NCBI GenBank assembly: GCA_964546375.1
Contig: CAZJJO010000070.1
Location: forward strand, 1 to 10,605
Origin: CAYVFM01 sp964546375
Lineage (GTDB): Bacteria > Gemmatimonadota > Gemmatimonadetes > Palauibacterales > Palauibacteraceae
DNA length: 10,605 nt
Direction: 5' to 3'
This document shows positions 1 to 5,134 of the stretch, piece by piece. A model generated the notes under the pieces. The model saw nothing but the letters and a program-made list of their open reading frames with translations. It was not told the origin of the DNA and did not search any database. The translations under genes were made by a program, and so were the position numbers. Position 1 is the stretch's first letter, and the number at the start of each line of letters is the position of its first letter.

Positions 1-432
1 GGCCTCCGCCCCGCCCGCGGCGCCGCCGAGGGCCGCGTCCGCGGCCGCAGCGCCCGGGCCGGCGAGGAGCAGGGCGCAGAGGGACGCGATCAGGAGGAGG
101 TTGAACTCGACGCCGCCCTGGCCGGGCCCGATCACGTAGAAGCCGTTGCTCGCGTGCACCAGGACGATGCCCGTCAGCATGTGGACGGCCAGCAGGACCG
201 CCACGGGCGTCACCAGCAGGCCGACGATCAGCGCCAGGCCGCCGAAGAACTCCAGCAGCGTCACGCCCCAGGCCACCGCCGAGGAGAGCGGGACGCCCAT
301 CCCGCCCAGCATCTCGCCGAACCCGGAGACGCCCCCGCCGAACAGCTTGGGCGCGCCGTGGGCGACGAAGATCACGCCGGTCACCACCCTGAGGATCGCC
401 AGGCCGAGTTCCGGGTTGGGTGCGTCTCGCAT
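1..432 (-). CDS. DoxX family membrane protein (3' end cut by window edge)
   Basis: Small integral membrane protein of the DoxX family. Family members are four-helix inner-membrane proteins, some tied to thiosulfate:quinone oxidoreductase or thiol/oxidative-stress complexes; the role of this one is unknown. Reading from ATG 432 gives 144 residues with no stop before base 1, so the C-terminus lies outside. Hydrophobic segments fall near residues 9-26, 51-72, 74-94 and 109-125. The DoxX signature is visible as ILRVVTG near the start, HGAPKLFGG (25-33), LLEFFGGLAL (59-68) and GGVEFNLLLIASL (106-118). The start is set by a strong AGGAGG ribosome site about 7 bases upstream. The tail after helix 4 (AGPG then an Ala/Gly-rich run) matches where DoxX proteins usually end, so little is probably missing. 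The gene follows fxsA after 79 bases that contain a hairpin. Family assignment is firm; function is open. Confidence 0.85.
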   Translation of the reverse strand, partial: MRDAPNPELGLAILRVVTGVIFVAHGAPKLFGGGVSGFGEMLGGMGVPLSSAVAWGVTLLEFFGGLALIVGLLVTPVAVLLAVHMLTGIVLVHASNGFYVIGPGQGGVEFNLLLIASLCALLLAGPGAAAADAALGGAAGGAEA

Positions 433-479
433 CGGTCGCCTCCTCTCGCTCTGTCGGAGCTTCACCCTCTCGATCCGGA

Positions 480-505
480 CAGCGCCGGAGCCGTCGCCGG
501 CGCTG
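480..505 (-). terminator. Perfect 9-bp inverted repeat between fxsA and the DoxX gene, possible terminator
   Basis: CAGCGCCGG (480-488) and CCGGCGCTG (497-505) are exact reverse complements around an 8-base loop. The structure starts 7 bases after the fxsA stop. No T-run follows in the direction of transcription, so it is not a textbook intrinsic terminator. It could be a U-less terminator, a 3'-end stabiliser or a chance GC-rich stem. Confidence 0.4.
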
Positions 506-511
506 CCCGGG

Positions 512-1030
512 CTACCTCTCGATGATCCGCCGCCGCGGCTCGTCGTCCTCCCCGGACTCGTCCTCGCCGGGGCCCCCGGAGCGGCGGTGCCAGCCGTCGG
601 GCTCCTCTCCGCCGGACGGGCCGCGGGGGCCGCTCCCGCCCGCGGTGAAGACGTGGAGCTCGCCCGCCTCCATCTTCTCCACCAGGCGGGCTCGGAGCAA
701 CTCCGCCATCCACGACCGGGCGGGGCGGACGAGGACCAGCAGGCCGACCACGTCGGTGAGGACGCCGGGCGTCACCAGCAGCGCGCCGGCCAGCAGGACC
801 AGCAGGGCCGAGAGCAGCTCGGCGCCCGGGATCGCGCCCTGCCCCAGCTTGCGCCGCACCTCGCCCCAGGTCCGGATGCCCTCCCGCCGGGCCAGCGAGG
901 CGCCGATCATCCCGGTGGCCACCACCAGGAGGACGGTGGACAGCGTGCCGATCCGCTGGCCCACCTCGACCAGCAGCAGCAGCTCGACCAGGGGGACGAC
1001 GGTGAAGAGGAGGAGGAGCCGGCCGAGCAC
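512..1030 (-). CDS. fxsA: FxsA family membrane protein
   Basis: FxsA-like cytoplasmic-membrane protein, 172 residues. In E. coli the homologue is known for relieving F-exclusion of phage T7; its normal cellular role is unclear. The start is a GTG with a GGGAGG ribosome site (1037-1042) six bases upstream, inside the end of the preceding DCC gene, so translation is probably coupled. Residues 4-47 carry two hydrophobic helices with the family pattern LLLLFTVVPLVELLLL and the turn motif GMIGASLARREG (40-51). A second hydrophobic pair covers about 71-101, with TPGVLTDVVG (87-96). The last 45 or so residues are Gly, Glu, Asp and Arg-rich, probably disordered and cytoplasmic; E. coli FxsA also has a charged tail. 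Longer open frames further upstream lie within the DCC gene and are not needed. Confidence 0.88.
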   Translation of the reverse strand: MLGRLLLLFTVVPLVELLLLVEVGQRIGTLSTVLLVVATGMIGASLARREGIRTWGEVRRKLGQGAIPGAELLSALLVLLAGALLVTPGVLTDVVGLLVLVRPARSWMAELLRARLVEKMEAGELHVFTAGGSGPRGPSGGEEPDGWHRRSGGPGEDESGEDDEPRRRIIER

Positions 1031-1032
1031 GG

Positions 1033-1521
1033 TCAGCCTCCCTCCCGCTCGGTCCCGCACTCGCCCCGCGCCGCCCCCGCCGCGGGCCGGTCGGCCCGCC
1101 CGCTCCGGGCGCACCGGCCCGGATCCACCGGCTCGTCGGGCCGGTCGTAGGCGCAGCGGAGGCCGGTCAGCCGGGCCATCAGGGGCCGGTGCCCGGCGAT
1201 CCAGCGGTAGACGGGGCGGGCGGCCCAGATCACCGGGGGGGCGCCCAGCAGGCGGCCGGCGAGGGCCCATCCGGGCAGCAGCCGGAGCACGCGGGCCGCG
1301 GCGTCGGCCCCGGCCCAGCGCCGGCCGTCGGGGGCCACCAGCCAGGCGGCCCGCTCCGCCTCGCGGCGGTCCACCCCCGCCGCCTCCAGGACCTCCTCCG
1401 CCTGGAAGGGACGGGCGTCGATGCGGCCGGGCCGGTCGCGCTCGAGGACCCAGGCCACCGAGCCGCGGCAGAAGCCGCAGTCGCCGTCGTAGACCAGCAG
1501 CCAGCGGTCGTCGTCGGTCAC
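1033..1521 (-). CDS. DCC family (DUF393) thiol-disulfide oxidoreductase-like protein
   Basis: Member of the DCC/DUF393 family, small thioredoxin-like proteins proposed to act in thiol-disulfide exchange; substrates are unknown. The hallmark YDGDCGFC occupies residues 11-18, giving a CxxC pair at C15 and C18. The family's second conserved block appears as YRWIAGHR (105-112) with the preceding hydrophobic LLPGWALAGRLLG stretch. At 162 residues it is a little longer than typical; residues after about 128 are a polar Arg/Gly/Ala tail that includes further Cys. The start is GTG, placing YDGDCGFC about ten residues from the N-terminus as usual in the family, but the bases in front show no good ribosome site, so the exact start is less certain. 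Its last bases overlap the fxsA ribosome site. It sits among other redox proteins. Confidence 0.85.
   Translation of the reverse strand: MTDDDRWLLVYDGDCGFCRGSVAWVLERDRPGRIDARPFQAEEVLEAAGVDRREAERAAWLVAPDGRRWAGADAAARVLRLLPGWALAGRLLGAPPVIWAARPVYRWIAGHRPLMARLTGLRCAYDRPDEPVDPGRCARSGRADRPAAGAARGECGTEREGG
1037..1042 (-). promoter_or_regulatory. Ribosome binding site deciding the fxsA start
   Basis: GGGAGG lies six bases before GTG 1030. It fixes this start over a CTG at 1036, which overlaps the upstream TGA but directly abuts the ribosome site and so has no room. Confidence 0.7.
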
Positions 1522-1563
1522 CGGATCGGGGGGTCGGAGGATCGGGGCGGCGGACGGGCCGGC

Positions 1564-1581
1564 GGGGCGGCCGGCCGCCCC
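1564..1581 (-). terminator. 18-base perfect palindrome just after the DUF59 gene, possible terminator
   Basis: GGGGCGGCCGGCCGCCCC is a perfect palindrome that begins 6 bases past the DUF59 stop codon. As RNA it would form a 7-bp G/C stem with a CCGG loop. There is no T-run after it. It may end or stabilise the transcript, or both. Confidence 0.4.
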
Positions 1582-1587
1582 CGGTCC

Positions 1588-1938
1588 TCAGTAGCCCATG
1601 GCCGCCCGGATCTTCGGGTCGATGCGGTCGGGCGTCCAGAAGGGCTTCCAGACCAGGTTGACCTCGGCCTCGTCGACCTCCTCCACCGACTCGGTCTGCT
1701 TCTTCGCGCCGGCCAGGATCTGATCGCCGGCGGGACAGCCCGGGCTGGTGAGCGTCATGGTCACCTTCGCGGCCTCTTCCTCGACCTCGATGTCGTAGAT
1801 CAGGCCGAGGTCCACGATGTTCACCCCGAGCTCCGGGTCCGACACGGCCCGGAGGGCCTCGCGGATCCTCCCGTGGACCTCCGACGCCGGCTCGTCCGGC
1901 AGTCCGACCTCGTCCCGCTCCTGCTTCTCGTCCGTCAT
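1588..1938 (-). CDS. Single-domain DUF59/MIP18 (SufT-like) metal-sulfur cluster assembly factor
   Basis: DUF59 protein of 116 residues, related to SufT, PaaD and eukaryotic MIP18/CIA2, which help deliver or assemble Fe-S clusters in the cytoplasm. The domain fills residues 20-116: the conserved DPELGVNIVDLGLIYDI (34-50), the TSPGCPAG block with the conserved Cys68 (64-71), and the C-terminal WKPFWTPDRI (97-106). Start ATG 1938 has a GAGG ribosome site six bases upstream. An ATG at 2025 in the same frame would add 29 Pro/Arg/Ala-rich residues unlike the family, so it was not chosen. No other suf or isc genes are visible; the neighbours are an FAD oxidoreductase upstream and a CxxC protein downstream. 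Which of SufT, PaaD or a general assembly factor fits best cannot be settled from sequence alone; no phenylacetate genes are nearby to favour PaaD. Confidence 0.87.
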   Translation of the reverse strand: MTDEKQERDEVGLPDEPASEVHGRIREALRAVSDPELGVNIVDLGLIYDIEVEEEAAKVTMTLTSPGCPAGDQILAGAKKQTESVEEVDEAEVNLVWKPFWTPDRIDPKIRAAMGY

Positions 1939-1962
1939 GGTGACCTCGCTGGCTCTGGTGGT

Positions 1963-1981
1963 CCCGGGCCCGCGGCCCGGG
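1963..1981 (-). other. Perfect 8-bp stem-loop in the DUF59 gene leader
   Basis: CCCGGGCC (1963-1970) and GGCCCGGG (1974-1981) pair perfectly around a 3-base loop. The stem ends 24 bases before ATG 1938, upstream of the ribosome site GAGG, so it would not block ribosome binding directly. It may affect transcript stability or act as an attenuator. Confidence 0.4.
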
Positions 1982-2073
1982 GGTGGACTCGCCGCCGGCC
2001 GCCCCGGCGTGGGGCGCCCTGCCATCTACCCCGCTCCGTGCGCGGTGTTTGTGGGCTCCGGCCCGCGCTCCCG

Positions 2074-2091
2074 GGTCCGGGGAGCCGGACC
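2074..2091 (-). terminator. Stem-loop downstream of the FAD oxidoreductase, possible terminator
   Basis: GGTCCGG (2074-2080) and CCGGACC (2085-2091) form a perfect 7-bp stem with a 4-base loop, starting about 32 bases after the oxidoreductase stop. No T-run follows in the transcription direction. Termination is possible but unproven. Confidence 0.35.
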
Positions 2092-2123
2092 GGCGGCCGC
2101 GGACGGCCGGACCTCGCCCGGGG

Positions 2124-3359
2124 TCAGCCCGCCACCTCGGCCAGGTCCACCCCGGGGTCGGACAGCCGGCCCGCCACGTCCTCCATGGGCGGCCGGCGGC
2201 GGACCAGCTCGCGGCACGCCTCCATCGAGCTGCTGTCGTTCACGAGGATCGCGCCGCAGAGCCGCCCGTCGGAGCCGCAGAGCACCACGCCGCCCTCCTC
2301 GTCCAGGACCTCGCCGCGGCGGATCGTCCGGTCGGCGCCCGCCGGGCGGCCGAAGACGTTGAGGCTCAGCTCGAAGACGTCGGTGAAGAAGTAGGAGAGG
2401 TGCTCGTAGGGCTCCCGCTCGCCGGCCAGGTTGCGGCCGACCCGGCGGCCGTGGGCCTTGGCGTGGTCCCAGTGCTCGACCCGGACCCGGTCGCCGAAGA
2501 CGGGGTCGGGGAAGCGGGCCACGTCGCCGGCGGCGTAGACGTGGCCGTGGCTCGTCTCGCCGAACTCGTCGACCAGGACCCCGTCGTCGGCGGCCAGGCC
2601 CGCCTCGGCCGCCAGCTCCTGGTTCGGGCGGATGCCCACGCCGACGACCGCCAGCCCGCAGGCCAGCTCGGTGCCGTCGTCCAGGACCACCGCCTCGACC
2701 CGGCCGTCGCCGCGGAACTCGCGGACCGTGGCGCCCGTCCGGAACGCGACGTCCCTCTCCTCGAAGTACGCCTGCATCTCCGCCGACAGCTCCGGCGGCA
2801 GCATCCGCGACCAGACCCGGTCCTCCCGCTCCACCACCGTCGGCGAAACGTCGAGCTCGCGCAGGGAGGCGGCCAGCTCCATGCCGATGAAGCCGGCCCC
2901 CACCAGCACCGCGTGATCCACGCGCCCGGCGGCCTCGCGCAGCGCCTCGGCGTCGTCCACCGTCCGGAAGGTCCCGACGCCGTCCAGCTCCTGGCCCGGC
3001 AGGTCGAGCGTCCGGGGGCGGCCGCCGGTGGCGATGAGGATGCGGTCGGCGCGGATCTGCTCGCCGTCCGAGGTCGCCACCTCCATGGCCGCGGGGTCCA
3101 GGCCGGTGGCCCGGACGCCGCGCCGCAGTTCCACGCCGCCCCGGTCCTCGTACCAGCCCTCCGGCTTCACGTGGAGGAGCTCGCGGCCCGCCCCGGCGGC
3201 CTGGAGGTACTCCTTGGAGAGGGGGGGACGGTGGTAGGGCGGCTCCTCCTCGGCCGAGAGGACGGCCACCGAGCCGTCGGCGTCCACCTGGCGGATCCCC
3301 TCCACGGCGTTCACCGCGGTCAGGCCGCCCCCCAGGACGAGATAGTCGTGTTCGCGCAT
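2124..3359 (-). CDS. FAD/NAD(P)-dependent oxidoreductase, ferredoxin-reductase/AIF type
   Basis: Two-dinucleotide-domain flavoprotein of 411 residues that likely moves electrons from NAD(P)H to a ferredoxin, rubredoxin, Rieske or quinone-like acceptor. The FAD-binding motif GGGLTA is at 10-15, with Ala in place of the third Gly. PPYHRPPLSKEYL (40-52) is typical of rubredoxin/putidaredoxin reductases and plant monodehydroascorbate reductases. ATGGRPR is at 110-116. The NAD(P) fold begins with VGAGFIGMELAASL (153-166), and the second FAD contact is VYAAGDVARFP (274-284). VEHWDHA (294-300) and the following domain (about 320-390, YFFTDVFELSLNVFG) match the reductase C-terminal domain. The start ATG has GGAGGT about 11 bases upstream. 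No ferredoxin or oxygenase partner is next to it, so the physiological acceptor is unknown. A DUF59 Fe-S assembly gene lies 185 bases downstream. Confidence 0.9.
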   Translation of the reverse strand: MREHDYLVLGGGLTAVNAVEGIRQVDADGSVAVLSAEEEPPYHRPPLSKEYLQAAGAGRELLHVKPEGWYEDRGGVELRRGVRATGLDPAAMEVATSDGEQIRADRILIATGGRPRTLDLPGQELDGVGTFRTVDDAEALREAAGRVDHAVLVGAGFIGMELAASLRELDVSPTVVEREDRVWSRMLPPELSAEMQAYFEERDVAFRTGATVREFRGDGRVEAVVLDDGTELACGLAVVGVGIRPNQELAAEAGLAADDGVLVDEFGETSHGHVYAAGDVARFPDPVFGDRVRVEHWDHAKAHGRRVGRNLAGEREPYEHLSYFFTDVFELSLNVFGRPAGADRTIRRGEVLDEEGGVVLCGSDGRLCGAILVNDSSSMEACRELVRRRPPMEDVAGRLSDPGVDLAEVAG

Positions 3360-3514
3360 GGCGGTCGCTCGACCTCCGATGGATGGACCTCGGCGCCGGC
3401 CGGAGACGCGTCGGGCCGGCGGCGCTGGCGTCGCGGCGTCGGCCCGCTACGGGGCGCAGGAGCCGTGCCGCGGGCGGAGGCCCGACGGCGGCGCGGCCGG
3501 GGGGGAGGGTCCGC
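3360..3514 (-). other. 155-base gap between the propeller lipoprotein and the FAD oxidoreductase
   Basis: GC-rich spacer that likely contains the leader of the oxidoreductase gene. The only clear signal is its ribosome site GGAGGT, about 11 bases before the ATG. No recognisable sigma-70-type promoter, U-tailed terminator or small gene was seen; an 8-bp inverted repeat (3410-3417 with 3479-3486) is too widely spaced to call. Confidence 0.4.
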
Positions 3515-4420
3515 CTATCGCCCCCGGATCCGGTAGGCCGTGAGGCGGCCGGCGTCCGCCTCCGGGACGACCAGCACCGAGTCGCGGACCAGGAAGTCGG
3601 CCGGGCCGGAGAGGCCGGTGAGCCAGGCCTCGCCGGTGCGCCAGACCTCCGGGCTGCGCCGGCGGAGGTGGAAGATCCGCCCGGCGGCGCGGTCGCCCGC
3701 CAGCAGGCCGCCGTCGGGGGCGCGCTGGAGGCCGTCGAGCCGGCGGAAGGAGGGGGACTCGGCCAGCAGGGTCACCGCGCTGTCGGCGGTCAGGGCCAGG
3801 ACCGCCCCCTCGCGGCCGGCCATCAGCAGCGATCCGGGTCCCCCGTCGCCCCCCTCGGCCAGCAGGCCGTCCGGACCCCTCAGCTCGCCCACGGCCCCGA
3901 GCCGACGGGCCCCGGAGCCGTCGCGGGCCACCCGCCACACGGCCCCGGCCCCGGGGTCGGAGACGTAGAGCGGCCCCTGCGGCGTCGGGGCCACGTCGTC
4001 GAGCCGCCCGGCGCCGTCGATCGGGACCCGCAGGGCGACGGTGTCGCGGGCCAGGTCCACGGCCACGAGCCGCCGGACGTCGGCGATCCAGGCCGTGTCC
4101 CCCTGCACGGCGATCCCCCTCGGGGCCTCCAGGCGGAGCCCGCCCCGCCCCCCGCCCAGCGCCTGCCGGCGCACGCTGTCCCCGCCGGCCGAGGCCGTCG
4201 CCACCCGGCCGGAGGAGCCGTCCGACCCGGACGTGGTGGTCACCAGCCAGCGCCGCCGGGCGGCGTCCCAGGCCACGCTCTCGGCGCGCTCGAGGCCGTC
4301 GACCCGGAAGGCCCGGTCGAGCCGCGGGGCGGCGTGGGATCCGCCGGCCTCCTCCCCCCCGCAGGCCGCCGCCAGCAGGGCGGCCGCCAGCAGGGCGGCC
4401 GGGGTCCCGGTCCGGATCAG
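3515..4420 (-). CDS. Beta-propeller (SMP-30/NHL-like) lipoprotein, apparent CTG start
   Basis: Predicted exported lipoprotein of 301 residues with a beta-propeller of the SMP-30/gluconolactonase or NHL type. From CTG 4420 the N-terminus is Met-Ile-Arg, a hydrophobic AALLA repeat and a lipobox-like LLAAAC with lipidated Cys20, then a Gly/Glu linker. Repeated blade motifs follow: ERAESVAWD (44-52, the classic first SMP-30 strand), APRGIAVQGDTAWIADV, GRLDDVAPTPQGPLYVSD, LRGPDGLL, RRLDGLQRAPDGGLLAGD and GPADFLVRDSVLVVPEA. The first conventional start, GTG 4276, would delete the signal peptide and split the first blade. No ATG, GTG or TTG lies in frame ahead of the signal peptide, while CTG 4420 overlaps the SDR stop as CTGA. 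Role is unknown: substrate binding, a lactonase or a scaffold are possible. The metal-site residues of true SMP-30 enzymes were not identified. It may act in the envelope with the dehydrogenases upstream. Confidence 0.72.
   Translation of the reverse strand: MIRTGTPAALLAAALLAAACGGEEAGGSHAAPRLDRAFRVDGLERAESVAWDAARRRWLVTTTSGSDGSSGRVATASAGGDSVRRQALGGGRGGLRLEAPRGIAVQGDTAWIADVRRLVAVDLARDTVALRVPIDGAGRLDDVAPTPQGPLYVSDPGAGAVWRVARDGSGARRLGAVGELRGPDGLLAEGGDGGPGSLLMAGREGAVLALTADSAVTLLAESPSFRRLDGLQRAPDGGLLAGDRAAGRIFHLRRRSPEVWRTGEAWLTGLSGPADFLVRDSVLVVPEADAGRLTAYRIRGR
4371..4400. repeat. Perfect tandem 15-bp duplication in a signal peptide
   Basis: The 15-mer GCCAGCAGGGCGGCC occurs twice in a row (4371-4385 and 4386-4400). 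On the minus strand it encodes the two AALLA units of the lipoprotein's hydrophobic core. Because it is a multiple of three it keeps the frame; replication slippage is the likely origin. Confidence 0.9.
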
Positions 4421-5130
4421 GGGTTCACCGGCCGGATCTCGACCTCGCTCACGGTGCCCCGGTCCGAGAGCTCGACCGCCTCGAGCACCAGCTCGGCCAC
4501 GTCCTCCGGCGCCACGATGCGGTCCCGGTCGGGCTCGAAGCGGTCCTGCTTGTCGAAGAAAGGGGTGTCCACCGAGCCCGGACAGACGGTGATCACCCGG
4601 ACGCCGTGCTCCCGGAGGTCGAGCATGGTGGACTTCGACATCCCCCGCACCGCGTGCTTGGCCGCGCTGTAGAGGGCGCCGCCGGCGAAGGCGTTCTTCC
4701 CCGCCAGCGAGGCCATGTTGACGATCACCCCGTCGCCGCGCTCGACCATCCCGGGCGCGAAGGCGCGGGTACAGAGGAAGGTCCCCCGGACGTTGGCGCC
4801 GAAGACCGCGTCGTAGTCGTCGGGGGTCAGCTCGTCGACGCGTCCGAAGCGGGCCACGCCGGCGTTGTTCACCAGCACGTCGGCGCCGCCCATCTCCTCC
4901 TCCACCCGCTCGGCCAGCTCCGCCACGTCCTCCTGGCGGGAGACGTCGGCCGGCACCGCCAGCGTCTCGATCCCGGCCCCGGCCAGCTCGCGGGCGGCCG
5001 CCTCCAGGTCGGCCTCGGTCCGGGCGCAGACCGCCAGCCGACAGCCGGCGCCGCCCAGGGCGTGGGCGACGGCGAGGCCGATCCCGCTGCTCCCTCCGGT
5101 GACGACGGCCACGCGGTCGCGAAGGTCCAC
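4417..5130 (-). CDS. Short-chain dehydrogenase/reductase (classical SDR)
   Basis: Cytoplasmic NAD(P)-dependent oxidoreductase of 237 residues, typical of classical SDRs. The cofactor motif TGGSSGIG is at 11-18, NNAG at 88-91, and the catalytic tetrad is complete: Asn113, Ser141, Tyr154 and Lys158 (YSAAK). PGSVDTPF (184-191) follows. Arg37 just after the second strand suggests NADP(H) preference, by family rule only. The start is GTG 5130, with a GGGAGGG ribosome site inside the end of the aldehyde dehydrogenase gene and just 4 bases between stop and start. The substrate cannot be read from sequence; the similarity is to 3-oxoacyl-ACP reductase-like and general alcohol/ketone SDRs. The pairing with an aldehyde dehydrogenase suggests consecutive oxidation of an alcohol and an aldehyde, an inference from order. 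Confidence 0.92.
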   Translation of the reverse strand: MDLRDRVAVVTGGSSGIGLAVAHALGGAGCRLAVCARTEADLEAAARELAGAGIETLAVPADVSRQEDVAELAERVEEEMGGADVLVNNAGVARFGRVDELTPDDYDAVFGANVRGTFLCTRAFAPGMVERGDGVIVNMASLAGKNAFAGGALYSAAKHAVRGMSKSTMLDLREHGVRVITVCPGSVDTPFFDKQDRFEPDRDRIVAPEDVAELVLEAVELSDRGTVSEVEIRPVNP

Positions 5131-5134
5131 GTCG

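Larger units (their letters stand above)
1939..2123 (-). other. 185-base gap between the FAD oxidoreductase and DUF59 genes
   Basis: Longest gene-free stretch in the window. It holds two perfect GC stem-loops (2074-2091 and 1963-1981) and, between them, a relatively A-rich patch around 2046-2055 (minus-strand CACAAACACC). A promoter for the DUF59 gene could sit here, but I see no convincing -35/-10 pair. No small reading frame with a ribosome site and plausible composition was found. Confidence 0.4.

Noticed and set aside
420..1661. Plus-strand Arg/Pro/Ser-rich open frame of 413 codons
   Set aside because: Antisense to fxsA, the DCC gene and part of the DUF59 gene; the composition is that of GC-rich noise.
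1939..2025. Upstream ATG 2025 as the start of the DUF59 gene
   Set aside because: It would add 29 Pro/Arg/Ala-rich residues before the conserved domain; ATG 1938 has a better-placed ribosome site and fits the family length.
1983..4672. Two long plus-strand open frames (1983-3536 and 3383-4672) opposite the FAD oxidoreductase and the propeller gene
   Set aside because: Low-complexity shadows of real minus-strand genes, with no recognisable motif or ribosome site.
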